Of a DNA stretch of 30,278 bases, positions 1 through 10,201 are shown piece after piece. Below the pieces are notes generated by a model that was given only the letters and a program-made list of their open reading frames with translations, made no database searches and was not told the origin of the DNA. Origin of the DNA: Bacteroidota bacterium (lineage in GTDB: Bacteria; Bacteroidota; Bacteroidia; Flavobacteriales; Flavobacteriaceae); assembly GCA_023427845.1 (NCBI GenBank), contig JAEYZX010000174.1, positions 1 to 30,278 of the forward strand. The letters run 5' to 3'. How positions within the stretch are numbered: the first letter of the stretch is position 1; each line of letters opens with the position of its first letter. The position numbers and the translations under genes are program-made.

Positions 1-5
1 GTCAA

Positions 6-2462
6 ATGCATATCATGCGGGAGCTCTCCAAAAACATAGTACATCTGCGTAGCCGTTCTAAAGTCTATGCAGCTGCATTTGAGATATTTGAAGCCAATCC
101 CAAAGATTTTCCGTTTAGCATAATGTATGAAGTTTCCGATGATGGAAAAGAACTTAAACTGGTACAGAAAGTACCGGGCGATTTGCCTGCGGAAATTTCC
201 GAACCTGTAATTGATCTGTCGAAGTATAGCGAAAAGTTTCCCGAGTTCCAACAGGCGCTTTCAACCGGAAAAGCGGTAATGATTGACGATATTGCGACAC
301 GGTTTGGTGTTGCGCCAAAGCGATTTTGGGACAATTCCCCTCATTGTTTGTTGCTGTTGCCCATTATCCAGTACAATCAACTGCATCCGTTTGCGCTGCT
401 TTGCATCGGGTTAAATCCATATCGTGAACCGGGCAGCAACTATATTGGTTTCTTTCACCTCATTGGTGAACAATTGACTTCAGCACTTACCAATGTCGCG
501 CAAATCAAAGCCGCTAGGACCCAACGACATTACGACAAACAACTAAAAGACCTGTTTTTACAGGCGCCAATTGCGATTTCAATTTTGCGTGGAACCGATT
601 TTATAATTGAGACCGTAAATGAGAAGATGGTAGAATTGTGGGGGAGGGGGACCGATCAGCTACTCGGAAAACCAATATTTGAAGCAATGCCTGATGCTAA
701 AGGGCAGGGGTTCGAAGAGATATTGCAGCAGGTTTACAGAACCGGCGTTCCCTACATTGCAAATGAACGGTTGATGGAGCTTACCAGAAACGGGGTTTCC
801 GAGAAATTTTACGTTAAATTTATTTACAAGGCGCTGCGCGATGAGAATAATGCCATAACCGGAATAATGGCACTGGCAGACGATATCACCGAGTACGTCG
901 AGGTCCGTCAAAAAATTCAGGATAGTGAAACCCGGAATAAACTTGCGATCGATGCCGCCGAAATCGGAACATTTGAACTTAACCTGAATACCAGTGAATT
1001 CATCTATTCCGACAGGTTTGCCGATATATTCGGTTATCCCGGAATGCTGAATTTAAAACAGACTGATTTCCTGAAGCTCATTTACGATGAGGACCGTCCA
1101 ATCCGTGATACGGCATTGCGTATTGCCTTGGACACCGGTGTTCTATTTTATGAAGCCCGATTTATTAGGCCAAACAGTTCGGTGATTTGGCTACGGATCA
1201 ATGGAACAATTATTCGCGAAGGACAAAATCCAACTAAAATCTTTGGTACTGTACGTGACATAACCGATCATAAAGTGCAAGCTATGATTCTCGAAAAGAA
1301 AGTAGCCGAAAGGACTCGGAATCTCAAAAAGAAAAACGAAGAACTTAAACAAAGTGAGGAGCGTTTCCAAAGGATGACGGAAGAAGTCCAGGATTATGCA
1401 ATTTTGCTACTCGACACAACTGGAAAAATATTAAATTGGAATAAAGGTGCCGAAAAGATAAAAGGTTACAGGGAAGACGAGATCGTAGGCAGACATATTG
1501 AGACTTTTTACTTGCCTGAGGACCGAAAATCTCAACTTCCTCAAAAACTAATTAACGAAGCACGGGAAAAGGGCAGGGCGGTGCATGAAGGCTACCGAAT
1601 CAGAAAAGACGGAACGGTATTTTGGGCAAGCATGGCACTGACCGCGCTTCACGACAATGACGGAAACGTTATTGGATTTTCGAAGGTCACCAGGGATCTT
1701 ACCGAACGCAAACTTGCCGAAGACAAAATCAAAAAATACAATTCCGAACTCGAATTCCAAAATAAGGAACTCGAACAATTTGCCTACGTCGCCTCGCATG
1801 ACCTTCAGGAGCCTTTGCGCAAAATCCAGATGTTTGCCGATTTGCTAGAGCGAAACCTCGATGATGAGGAAGCGGTTAAAAAATATTTTTCGAAGATAAA
1901 TTCCTCTGCCGAAAGAATGTCGGAACTGATAAAAGCGGTACTGAATTACAGTCGCCTGTCACGTATCGATGAGTATTATGAATTCATCGACCTCAATGAA
2001 ATACTTCGCAATGTATTAACCGATTTTGAACTTCTTATTGAGGAAAAAAATGCAAAAATCATTAGTGATGATATGCCAAAAATTAAAGGCATTCCGCTAC
2101 AATTGAACCAGTTATTCTCTAATTTGATCGGAAACGCTTTAAAATTCAGTGTTGAGGCTCCTGAAATCAGAATCCGTTCGAGAGTACTAAATTATGAACA
2201 GGTACCCCATAACACACAACTGTCGTCCGGAAGCCGCTACCTGGAACTGATCTTTTCCGACAACGGTATTGGTTTCGACCAAAAATACGCGGCACAGATT
2301 TTTACGATTTTTCAGCGGCTTAACGACAAATCGGCGTTTTCCGGTACCGGAATCGGACTGGCACTTTGCAAGAAAATCGTCGAGAACCATCACGGTCACA
2401 TAACCGCGAAAAGCGCACCGGGACAAGGTGCGTCATTCCAAATCTATTTGCCGATCGAATAG
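6..2462 (+). CDS. Multi-sensor GAF/PAS histidine kinase (probably 5'-truncated)
   Basis: Cytosolic sensor histidine kinase with no visible membrane segment. Domains in order on the 818 visible residues: GAF-like domain (about 10-165), PAS (about 180-300), PAS_3-like (about 310-425), short coiled coil, a third PAS (about 451-570, followed by the 'VTRDLTERK' linker), HisKA dimerisation domain (about 590-655) with the phospho-acceptor His598 in 'ASHDLQEPLRKIQ', and a HATPase domain (about 700-818) with an N box 'LIGNALKF', G1 'DNGIGFD' (Asp752) and G2 'GTGIGLALCKK'. It should autophosphorylate in response to ligands sensed by GAF/PAS and pass phosphate to a receiver protein; no receiver domain is attached. 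The first residues ('MRELSKNIVHLRSRSKVYAAA') resemble the helix that in related kinases links an upstream PAS to the GAF domain, and the frame is open to base 3, so the real start is probably upstream of the window. The C-terminal half is very similar to the kinase at 26071-27699. The ligand is unknown. Confidence 0.9.
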   Translation: MHIMRELSKNIVHLRSRSKVYAAAFEIFEANPKDFPFSIMYEVSDDGKELKLVQKVPGDLPAEISEPVIDLSKYSEKFPEFQQALSTGKAVMIDDIATRFGVAPKRFWDNSPHCLLLLPIIQYNQLHPFALLCIGLNPYREPGSNYIGFFHLIGEQLTSALTNVAQIKAARTQRHYDKQLKDLFLQAPIAISILRGTDFIIETVNEKMVELWGRGTDQLLGKPIFEAMPDAKGQGFEEILQQVYRTGVPYIANERLMELTRNGVSEKFYVKFIYKALRDENNAITGIMALADDITEYVEVRQKIQDSETRNKLAIDAAEIGTFELNLNTSEFIYSDRFADIFGYPGMLNLKQTDFLKLIYDEDRPIRDTALRIALDTGVLFYEARFIRPNSSVIWLRINGTIIREGQNPTKIFGTVRDITDHKVQAMILEKKVAERTRNLKKKNEELKQSEERFQRMTEEVQDYAILLLDTTGKILNWNKGAEKIKGYREDEIVGRHIETFYLPEDRKSQLPQKLINEAREKGRAVHEGYRIRKDGTVFWASMALTALHDNDGNVIGFSKVTRDLTERKLAEDKIKKYNSELEFQNKELEQFAYVASHDLQEPLRKIQMFADLLERNLDDEEAVKKYFSKINSSAERMSELIKAVLNYSRLSRIDEYYEFIDLNEILRNVLTDFELLIEEKNAKIISDDMPKIKGIPLQLNQLFSNLIGNALKFSVEAPEIRIRSRVLNYEQVPHNTQLSSGSRYLELIFSDNGIGFDQKYAAQIFTIFQRLNDKSAFSGTGIGLALCKKIVENHHGHITAKSAPGQGASFQIYLPIE

Positions 2463-2616
2463 AATCTGAACCGTAGAAAAATGCCATAAATTCAGTAACT
2501 GATTTCTGCCGTTTGTTTCTGTTTTCATTATGACGTGCTCCTCGCGTATTGGGAAAAAGGTTATGGACAACTTGCCACGCGTCGATCTGACCTTTTGGCA
2601 AATAAAGAAATTTAAC

Positions 2617-4911
2617 TTAGAACGGGTAACCAATCGCAAGGTTGAATACGAGATTCTCTTTTCTCCATGTACTGCTGGAAAAATTTACGCGGTCCAATAC
2701 CCACCGATCACCTTCCGGCAAATACGGTTTGCGAAGCGGAAATGCCAGGTCGGTCCGCAGTATAAGAAATGACAGGTCAAACCGCAATCCGACTCCGGTT
2801 CCCACGGCAATCTCCTTAAGCCAGTCCTTTGAAAAATGTGCGCCAGGTTTGTCGGGGTTTTCGTGTACAAGCCAAATGTTTCCTGCATCTACGAAAGCGG
2901 CACCATGTACGACACTGAATAGTTTTGCCCTGTATTCGGTGTTCATTTCGAGTTTTAAATCGCCCGACTGATCAGGTAAAAACGAATTCGCATCGACATC
3001 TTCACGGAATGATCCCGGGCCAATCGACCTCGCGCGAAATGCCCTGATACTGTTTGTTCCACCAATGAAGAATTGCTTAATGAACGGCAGTTCAACCGAA
3101 TTACCATAGCCGTAGCCCGTTCCGACAATAATCCTGCTTGCGAGTGTGGAGTTGCGGCCGAGTTTTAAATAATGCCTGAACTCGTTCTCAGCTTTTATGT
3201 ATTGGCTGAAGGGAACACCCAAGACCTCTTTCGGTTCTTCCCCGCCTTTAACGTCGGCACCCGATACCAGCCCGGCAATAGTTCCCGCAACATCAAGATG
3301 GCCTTTGTAGTAAATTGTGTGCTTCTTGGCCGTCTGCATCGTGTTCGTGTACGTATAGGAATACGTTGGCCCGAATATCAGCTGCTTGTCGATAACCTTC
3401 TGAAGTGCTTCGTTTTCGTCTGCCATTTGCTGATATTCATCCGAGACATTCATTGGCCGTACATAGGTCACTTCGGCAACATTGAACTGATGTTCCTTTC
3501 GGATGTTTTCCTTCCACAAATATCCGAATGACGATCGCAGTGACGAAAGCGAATACAATCGCTGCCTGAATTGAAATTCATAGCCCAACATCGCGCGCGT
3601 TCGCGGCATGAATCCACTTGAAGTTTCAACTTCGAAAGGCGTAATGAATCGCGGCCAGACAAGATTTGCTTCGGCTCCCACGCGATAAACATTATAACCT
3701 TTGTTCTGTCCCGAAACCTGGACTTCGATTCCGCCGAATCCCGTGATGGTCAGTAATTCGGCACCACGGAACGTATTGCGGTTGCTCCAGTTGACATTTA
3801 GTTCGGTACCGCTGTAATTCGCTGAATTTGTCTTTGCAAGTACCTCCACGCGAATCGATTTTTTGGCTAGTGGAGTCAGATAATAGTAGGCATCAAGATA
3901 GTTTCCCGTGGTATCCGCTGGTTGGAATTGATTTTTGACAAATTTGAATGTTCCCAAACTGACAAGTCTGTTTAGGGAAAGGTTATGATCGGTACGGTTG
4001 TAGAGGTCATCTTTTGAAAAATAGAGCGAGCGGTCGAAAATTATCGGTTTAAAGAGCTTTTTCTTGTCGATTATCGTATAATCTTTATAATACGTTATAT
4101 CGTCAGCATCGATGTTTACGGTATCGCGCCTTACACTGAAATTTGGATAGATGTAGACATCGTTTATCCTGTACACGCTTTTCGCCTGTAATGGCGTTTC
4201 ATCTTTTACTTTCAGAATAAGATCCACTTCCGTTTTTCCGACCGTACTGTCGACCTGTACCAGTAGAAAATCGGGATTGAAATAGTAGTATCCCAGTTCC
4301 TTTAGACGAGTGTCGATTCGCTCACGTTCGATTTTAATCGCACCCAAATCATAAGGCTGGCCGACTTTTAAAATTGTTTTGGGTTTAGTTGCCGCAATCG
4401 TACTGTCGATAGCGGTCGAATCAGACGGGAAGGTCACGCTTCTAATCGTGTACCGCTCACCTGTTTGCACGGTGTAAAGCGCCTTGACTTTTTTACCGCG
4501 TCGGGTCGAGTCTGCCGAAGTACGGGCTTTGAAATAACCTTTGTTTTCTGCATAATTCTGCAGGACAGCACTATTGTAATCCAAGTCTACCTGGCTAAAC
4601 AGCACAGGCGGTTCGCCCACTTTTGTACGAAGCCAATGGCGTATTCCTTTTGCTTTCTTCGGTTCTCCGGCGATGTTGTAAATCCATAATTTTGGCCGTA
4701 ATCCGAGGATCTTCGAATTCGGTTTTGGCCGCAACATTCCTTCCAGTTGATCCTGAAGGACTTTACGTTCTTTTTTCTTTGCTTTTTTATCTTCCACAGT
4801 GACCTTCCCTCCGATATACAACATTTCACCTTCAGGCAGGTATTTAGTGTTGCTGCAGGAAGCCGCAAACAATAATAAACATATCAGATATGGAATTTCT
4901 CTCCTGATCAT
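2617..4911 (-). CDS. tamL: TamL: lipoprotein member of the BamA/TamA (Omp85) family
   Basis: Outer-membrane beta-barrel assembly protein of the Omp85 superfamily, 764 aa, in the lipidated form typical of Bacteroidota. The N-terminus is a lipoprotein signal peptide with lipobox 'FAASC' and lipidated Cys19. It is followed by 'TKYLPEGE', which I recognise as typical for TamL. POTRA-like periplasmic modules occupy roughly residues 35-330, including 'YSAVLQNYAENKGYFKA'-like alpha/beta repeats. The beta-barrel fills about 360-764, with the Omp85 lid-loop style motif 'GGTNSIRAFRARSIGPG' and a C-terminal aromatic beta-signal ending in Phe. The start ATG lies 3 nt after the tamB stop, so the two are almost surely co-transcribed with tamB first. 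TamL is expected to work with TamB to deliver proteins or lipids to the outer membrane. A plain BamA is an alternative, but the lipoprotein signal and the TamB neighbour argue for TamL. Confidence 0.9.
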   Translation of the reverse strand: MIRREIPYLICLLLFAASCSNTKYLPEGEMLYIGGKVTVEDKKAKKKERKVLQDQLEGMLRPKPNSKILGLRPKLWIYNIAGEPKKAKGIRHWLRTKVGEPPVLFSQVDLDYNSAVLQNYAENKGYFKARTSADSTRRGKKVKALYTVQTGERYTIRSVTFPSDSTAIDSTIAATKPKTILKVGQPYDLGAIKIERERIDTRLKELGYYYFNPDFLLVQVDSTVGKTEVDLILKVKDETPLQAKSVYRINDVYIYPNFSVRRDTVNIDADDITYYKDYTIIDKKKLFKPIIFDRSLYFSKDDLYNRTDHNLSLNRLVSLGTFKFVKNQFQPADTTGNYLDAYYYLTPLAKKSIRVEVLAKTNSANYSGTELNVNWSNRNTFRGAELLTITGFGGIEVQVSGQNKGYNVYRVGAEANLVWPRFITPFEVETSSGFMPRTRAMLGYEFQFRQRLYSLSSLRSSFGYLWKENIRKEHQFNVAEVTYVRPMNVSDEYQQMADENEALQKVIDKQLIFGPTYSYTYTNTMQTAKKHTIYYKGHLDVAGTIAGLVSGADVKGGEEPKEVLGVPFSQYIKAENEFRHYLKLGRNSTLASRIIVGTGYGYGNSVELPFIKQFFIGGTNSIRAFRARSIGPGSFREDVDANSFLPDQSGDLKLEMNTEYRAKLFSVVHGAAFVDAGNIWLVHENPDKPGAHFSKDWLKEIAVGTGVGLRFDLSFLILRTDLAFPLRKPYLPEGDRWVLDRVNFSSSTWRKENLVFNLAIGYPF

Positions 4912-4914
4912 AAC

Positions 4915-7900
4915 TTATTCTTTTGTTTGGGAAAGTTTATTTGTTTCCTCCTGTTTTTCTTTTAATTCCTGTTCTTTTTCAATTCGTTCACGCTCTTTTG
5001 CCTCGCGCGCTTTTCGTCGGGTTTGGCGAATCATCCGCTTTTCTTCTTCAGTACGATGAAACAGCTCACGGAACTCATTATAATCCATTGTGATGATAAA
5101 CGCCACGCCTGTTTCGATCACCTGGCCCTGAAGTGCGACCTGGTACTCATTTTTTCGATAGGCGCGAACTACATAACGACCGTCTTTTGTTAGTTGGTAA
5201 TCCAATGCCACATCGCCTGCAATATTTGTCGATTCCTGATTCGCCTGCTGCGGTCCTTCAAGTCCGAATGTACTTCCAACGGTGACTTTAAGCCGGTCGT
5301 TCAGTAATTGCTTCGATATGCCGACATTCAAGTCAGTCCTGTCTTCGCGTACACCTGTTGTATAATCTTCGGTCGATTCTAGGTCAAATTCAAGTTCGAC
5401 TCCTGAAATCAAGTCGGATGCGAAATCGTTAAGCTGCTGCGAAAGAATTTTACTGACACTCTGCCTTGCCAGAGATTCCGCACTGGCCGAACCGGCTTCG
5501 CTCGCAAATGGATTCTCACCAATAAACCGATTCAACAGCAGTAGCGCGAAAACCTGTTTGTTGAGTTCGGACGGTTGCTGACGCAGTTGGTCAAGTTTGG
5601 CGCGCGAGGTATTTAAAATATCGGTCGATACGCTGTAATTGCCTTCCGGAAGGATGATATCAAATGTTATTTCAGGTTTCAGCAATTCGCCGTTCATCTT
5701 CAGATGCGTTTCAAATGGAAGTCGCTGTTTGTAAGTATTCCGAACAGCGGCCGAAACGCTTCCCAGCTGGTCGCCCACAAGATCGATCGGAGCGGTATTG
5801 GCGGTATATACCGCGGTAATATTGATGTCAGCGTCAGTAGGTTCTCCTGTCCAAAGCAAGTAGCTTCCCTCGCGGATTTCGAATTTCCTCCTGATGAAAT
5901 TGAACGACATTTCATAGGCGCCTTCGCTGATTTCATACCGGCCTGTCAGACTTGTTTTGCCCGACGGGTCAATTCCACCGTTTAATTGGCCTTCACCTTT
6001 AAGGCTCAAATAATCACCGTTTCCTTTATCGATTATAAGTGAAAGTTCCGCTTCTTTTACGATCTCGATGTTGACTGAGATATCCATGCCTTTGAGCTGC
6101 GTCTGCCTCAACGAATCGACTTCCGGAAACAGTCTTTCTGTGAGTTGCGGATTATCCTGATCGATGAATTCAATGATTCCTTCCCGATCGGCGACCGCCG
6201 GATCAGATTGCGGTAGAACAATCGAAAGATCGGTGTCTTCATTAATTTTTATGGTTCCGTCAACGGTAGGTTGTTCAAGATCACCTTTGATGTTTAAACG
6301 GGTGTCGAGAAACAGTTTGCCATAGAACAGGTCATTGTCTTTGGCGGTTGAATTGACGGCCCTGAAGTTGTCGGCGCGTACACGCAGGTCAAAACCGAAA
6401 TCAGAATAGGTCTGAGTCAGTACACGTCCATCAAGCACTAATTGATTTCCTTTGGCGTCAGAAAGTGAAAACCGCTCAAACAACAAACCTTCCGAATTGA
6501 ATGCAATTTCGTCATTGATAAGTTCGAATGCCGAATTCAGTGGGGTGATCGTAAATGCGCCATCATTAAATCTTATTTTACCACGAACGTTTGGCGCTGC
6601 GGTTGTCCCCGTAATTTTTAAATTACCCGACAAGTGTCCGCTGCTGTTTTTCATATTGCCCATTGTAAATCCCTGAATGCTTTTAAGCTGTAATTGCTGA
6701 AGATTGAGATTCAGGTTAAAGGATTCGGTATCGGCGCGGTAGGTACCGTCAAGATTGACCTGATTTCCCTGACCGGTAATCTCAACGTTTGCATCAAAGG
6801 TATTCGCAACCTGGTTGTTGACCTTAATATTGATGTTTCCGACAGTATCCTTTTGAAAGCTGAAATTTTCAATCACCAAATCGGATGTGAAAACCGGTTT
6901 TGCGGCGAGATTTTTAAGTTCCACATCGCCATTTAGACGGCCTCCGATCACTAGGGCTTTGTCGCCGTTTTTTTCTACCATCTTTGAAAGCGTCTCAAGA
7001 TCGAAGTCGGTGAAGGCTACGTCTAACGGGGCATTACGTGCAACTGATTGTGATTGCAGGCTTATACTGCTCGCTTCATTGGATAATTTGAACTTGTCGG
7101 CGTAAATTCCGCCTGCGCCAAACCGAAGCAGGTTTTCGGCAGCAATATCCCATGGTTCATAATTCAGCAAAAGACCCTCGGGTTGCAACCTGACGACCGT
7201 ATTGCCGTTTTCCGATTCAAGCGTGCCCGCAATGCGATAATGCTCTTTATCTTTTTTATCACTGATTAGAAGTCGGTACGCAACTACATTATTGCTTACA
7301 CTTCCTTTCAGGTTCGTATTTGGCAGTAAAAATTGCTCATTTTCGACCTGATCAAAATTTATTTCATATTGAAGCGAATCGGCTACAGTATTAACCGTAA
7401 TGACTCCGCCCGAAATCGTATTGCTTCCATAAACGAGCCGCGGAATTGTTCCGTTCACTACAATACTATCATTTGTAGAATTGTAGCTACCGTTTATATT
7501 GATCGGTTCCAGCCTTGAAATTTGCGGAACCAGCTTCACAAGAACAGGGTCATTGTTTAATGTGATGTCGAAATCGAAGTCCTGCGGATCGGTTTCGGGC
7601 TTTCGTGCGGCCGGATTCGTATCATAATATTTTGCGATTGAATTTGACAAGGCAGTACCTATTTGAGTCAGTTGGTATTTACCATTTACATCTGCTTTGA
7701 GGAACTGCGATTTCAACGAAATGCTTGTACTGTCGGCCGTAGCTGCCGCAATCACTTTAATCGAATCCAGAATGAACTGTTCTTTTTCATTTGCGACAAC
7801 AAAATGATACGCGTTGAGTGTTCCATTCAGATAATCAGGATTGGCGGATGTAAAATCGGCATCGACTTTTCCGCGTAGTTTCAGCGGACCTGCGTGAAGG

Positions 7901-10029
7901 TTCAGCTTGTCAAGATCGGCAATGTCGATATTCAGCCGCAGTTTCACGGCAGGATATTTATTGCTGAAATCCCCCTCGGAATCCAGGTCGAATGTCAGGT
8001 TGGGGTCGTCCATTTTGACTGCGGCAACGAACGCGCCATTTCGGATATCACCATTCAGTGCAAGATCGCGGTAGGTATAACTGTTGAAAACCGCCTTTTG
8101 AATTGCGGCATCCACTGACGCCGTCGCCGATTTTGGATCGAGGCCTGTACCGTTTACCTTTGCAGTAAGGCTGATTCTTCCAATTGAATCATTTTTAATA
8201 AGGCTGCCAAGATCGAAATTGTTCAACGTTGCCTGTCCGTTATATTTTTCCCGATTTTTCAACCTGCTGTCGAAAGAACCGGCTACCTGCGCATTTCCAT
8301 AACTGCTTGCGAGGTTGATATCGGTTTTGAAATTATCAAATTTTCCGGTGAATGTTCCTGTGAGCCCTATTTGTGACGGAAGTTTAATACTTGGAGGAAT
8401 AGTGCCACGGGGCACGAATCCCGAAATGTCGGTAGCAGTTGACCGAAGTTCGCGGATATTTAAATCAAAGTATGCATTTTTCGCATCGGGAAGTCCGGTG
8501 ATACGGCCGTTTGCCGCAAGTCGGGTCGTTCCGATTCCGCTGATTTCCAAATTCGGGATATTAATATTGGATACTTTTCCGTTGACGCGTCCATTTATAA
8601 GCAGGATTGCATTAGGATTGTCTTTAAACGGATTCGTGGATGCCAGGCCAGGGGCAAATAATAAAATGTCTTTGAAACCGACGCGGCTTTCATCAAGTGT
8701 TGCATTAAGGGATAGTTCGCTTATATTATTGCTTAACGCATCGAGTGACGGATAGTTGAGGACGATTTCATCCCTTATCAATGTTTGCGGGGTTTTGATG
8801 AAAAGATCTTTGAGATACGCGCTTTTTTCGCCATAATAAAATTCGGTATGCAGCGACTCAATGTTGACGCCGCTTTTTTCACGTACCGAAAATGCACCAA
8901 CATTTCCTGCGATTTCCCGGGCATTATACCTGATGTCGTTGGCTTTTAGTGCAAAATGCTCGATATCGATATGGCGGTAGTCGATTCCGCGTTGCACACG
9001 GGCGTAATTTTGATCGTCAAAACGGAACTGCACATCCGTTATTTCGGCATCAGACAAATGAACCTGCCAGTTGTTTTTTAGAGGCGGTTGATTTGCCTCA
9101 GGTTTGCGTTCGGGTTTCTGGATGAATTCAGCGATGGTGAGTCCGCCTTTCAAACCCGACAGTTCAAACTTCTCGATATCGATCAGCTGCTTCTGCATGT
9201 CGGTCTCGTTGAATTCCACAAGCAGTTTCTGAAGTGAGACGCCTGAATTCAAATGTGTGCCTGCATTGTCATACGATACGGATAGCCGTCGAAAATCTAT
9301 TTCACCAAGCTTAAGTTTAAATTCGGGTTTTCTGGCTAGCGAATCGGCTACTTCAGCAGTAGTTTCACCAATTTCACGAACCAATTCGCCTTGCTTTAAT
9401 TTGACATGGAGGCCGTCCATAGTGATTTTAGGAATTTCAAATTCCGTGTTTACCAGATCAAATTTGCGCACGCGTGTATCAAAATGGTGAAGTGAGGCGC
9501 TCAGGTCGTTTCTCGTGATGGCATCGTCGAATCTGACATTTATGCGGTCAAGATTGATTTTGTCGATTGAAAACTTCATCGGCGCCCCTGAAGTATCTTT
9601 TGGCTGTCCCGAATCGAATGCGTTGATGATGTAATCGAAGTTGAAAACCGAATCCTTGTTGCGCGTGACATTAGCGGTGATTCCACGCAAATCGATCGAG
9701 TTGATTTCGATTTGGTTGCTTAATAATTTGAAAAGGCTGATATCGACGGCAAGTTTTTCGCCGTAAATAAGCGTATCGCCGGTTTGGGTCTGCAGGTAAA
9801 CGCCTTCAATAATAACTTTTTTGGGAAGCCCGATTTCAATCCTGTCCAGTTGCACCGGCGTTTTGATTTTATCTTCTAGATAAGCTACGGCTTTGTCTTT
9901 TGCGAAGTTTTGGACCGCGGGAATTTGTATAAGAAGCACAATCAGCAGAAATAATCCGATGATGCTCCCAATTATCCAAAGTAAAATCTTCAGTGCTTTT
10001 TTAGCGTATTTCTTAAATCTCTCGGACAT
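4915..10029 (-). CDS. tamB: TamB: translocation/assembly module, DUF490 family
   Basis: Very large (1704 aa) inner-membrane-anchored periplasmic protein. A single hydrophobic anchor lies at about residues 13-36 after a Lys/Arg-rich start. It is followed by an AsmA-like region and a long series of beta-strand repeats that in this family form a hydrophobic-grooved beta-taco spanning the periplasm. The C-terminal DUF490/TamB domain (about 1150-1640) holds typical phrases such as 'LKITGTTAAPNVRGKI', 'GRYEISEGAYEMSF' and 'ITFDIILPEGNYSV'. After it comes a tail of about 50 residues (roughly 1650-1704) made almost wholly of Arg, Lys and Glu, predicted to be a charged helix. AsmA/TamB-like proteins are linked to outer-membrane protein assembly with TamA and to phospholipid transport. 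It is the first gene of the pair with tamL (3 nt gap). The start ATG is followed directly by the basic stretch before the anchor, which supports it. Confidence 0.93.
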   Translation of the reverse strand: MSERFKKYAKKALKILLWIIGSIIGLFLLIVLLIQIPAVQNFAKDKAVAYLEDKIKTPVQLDRIEIGLPKKVIIEGVYLQTQTGDTLIYGEKLAVDISLFKLLSNQIEINSIDLRGITANVTRNKDSVFNFDYIINAFDSGQPKDTSGAPMKFSIDKINLDRINVRFDDAITRNDLSASLHHFDTRVRKFDLVNTEFEIPKITMDGLHVKLKQGELVREIGETTAEVADSLARKPEFKLKLGEIDFRRLSVSYDNAGTHLNSGVSLQKLLVEFNETDMQKQLIDIEKFELSGLKGGLTIAEFIQKPERKPEANQPPLKNNWQVHLSDAEITDVQFRFDDQNYARVQRGIDYRHIDIEHFALKANDIRYNAREIAGNVGAFSVREKSGVNIESLHTEFYYGEKSAYLKDLFIKTPQTLIRDEIVLNYPSLDALSNNISELSLNATLDESRVGFKDILLFAPGLASTNPFKDNPNAILLINGRVNGKVSNINIPNLEISGIGTTRLAANGRITGLPDAKNAYFDLNIRELRSTATDISGFVPRGTIPPSIKLPSQIGLTGTFTGKFDNFKTDINLASSYGNAQVAGSFDSRLKNREKYNGQATLNNFDLGSLIKNDSIGRISLTAKVNGTGLDPKSATASVDAAIQKAVFNSYTYRDLALNGDIRNGAFVAAVKMDDPNLTFDLDSEGDFSNKYPAVKLRLNIDIADLDKLNLHAGPLKLRGKVDADFTSANPDYLNGTLNAYHFVVANEKEQFILDSIKVIAAATADSTSISLKSQFLKADVNGKYQLTQIGTALSNSIAKYYDTNPAARKPETDPQDFDFDITLNNDPVLVKLVPQISRLEPININGSYNSTNDSIVVNGTIPRLVYGSNTISGGVITVNTVADSLQYEINFDQVENEQFLLPNTNLKGSVSNNVVAYRLLISDKKDKEHYRIAGTLESENGNTVVRLQPEGLLLNYEPWDIAAENLLRFGAGGIYADKFKLSNEASSISLQSQSVARNAPLDVAFTDFDLETLSKMVEKNGDKALVIGGRLNGDVELKNLAAKPVFTSDLVIENFSFQKDTVGNINIKVNNQVANTFDANVEITGQGNQVNLDGTYRADTESFNLNLNLQQLQLKSIQGFTMGNMKNSSGHLSGNLKITGTTAAPNVRGKIRFNDGAFTITPLNSAFELINDEIAFNSEGLLFERFSLSDAKGNQLVLDGRVLTQTYSDFGFDLRVRADNFRAVNSTAKDNDLFYGKLFLDTRLNIKGDLEQPTVDGTIKINEDTDLSIVLPQSDPAVADREGIIEFIDQDNPQLTERLFPEVDSLRQTQLKGMDISVNIEIVKEAELSLIIDKGNGDYLSLKGEGQLNGGIDPSGKTSLTGRYEISEGAYEMSFNFIRRKFEIREGSYLLWTGEPTDADINITAVYTANTAPIDLVGDQLGSVSAAVRNTYKQRLPFETHLKMNGELLKPEITFDIILPEGNYSVSTDILNTSRAKLDQLRQQPSELNKQVFALLLLNRFIGENPFASEAGSASAESLARQSVSKILSQQLNDFASDLISGVELEFDLESTEDYTTGVREDRTDLNVGISKQLLNDRLKVTVGSTFGLEGPQQANQESTNIAGDVALDYQLTKDGRYVVRAYRKNEYQVALQGQVIETGVAFIITMDYNEFRELFHRTEEEKRMIRQTRRKAREAKERERIEKEQELKEKQEETNKLSQTKE

Positions 10030-10170
10030 CGGATTGCGGTGGCAAGAATTCCCGACAATTATTAGGAAAACTCTGTCTAAATATTGTTAGTTTTACCTAC
10101 AAATGTGCCTTAAATATTTGAGAAATAGCTTATAGATTGCGTCAGCATTTTTATATAATTCCCATATAAT

Positions 10171-10195
10171 AAAAAAGCCTCCGGAAAGGAGGCTT
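10171..10195 (-). terminator. Intrinsic terminator of the response regulator gene
   Basis: Perfect 8-bp stem AAGCCTCC/GGAGGCTT (10175-10182 with 10188-10195) and a 5-base loop. Read on the minus strand it ends in a run of T. It begins 7 nt beyond the stop codon of the response regulator, so it should stop that transcript before tamB. Confidence 0.88.
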
Positions 10196-10201
10196 GTGAG
10201 A

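Noticed and set aside
2560..2616. Possible hairpins (TTGCCA/TGGCAA and AAAAGGT/ACCTTTT) between the first kinase and tamL
   Set aside because: Loops of 18 or more bases and overlapping alternative stems make a terminator call too weak, although one is expected here.
8315..8755. Plus-strand frame of 146 codons opposite tamB
   Set aside because: Antisense to a continuous 1704-codon TamB; low-complexity product rich in Ser, Pro and Arg, no family resemblance.
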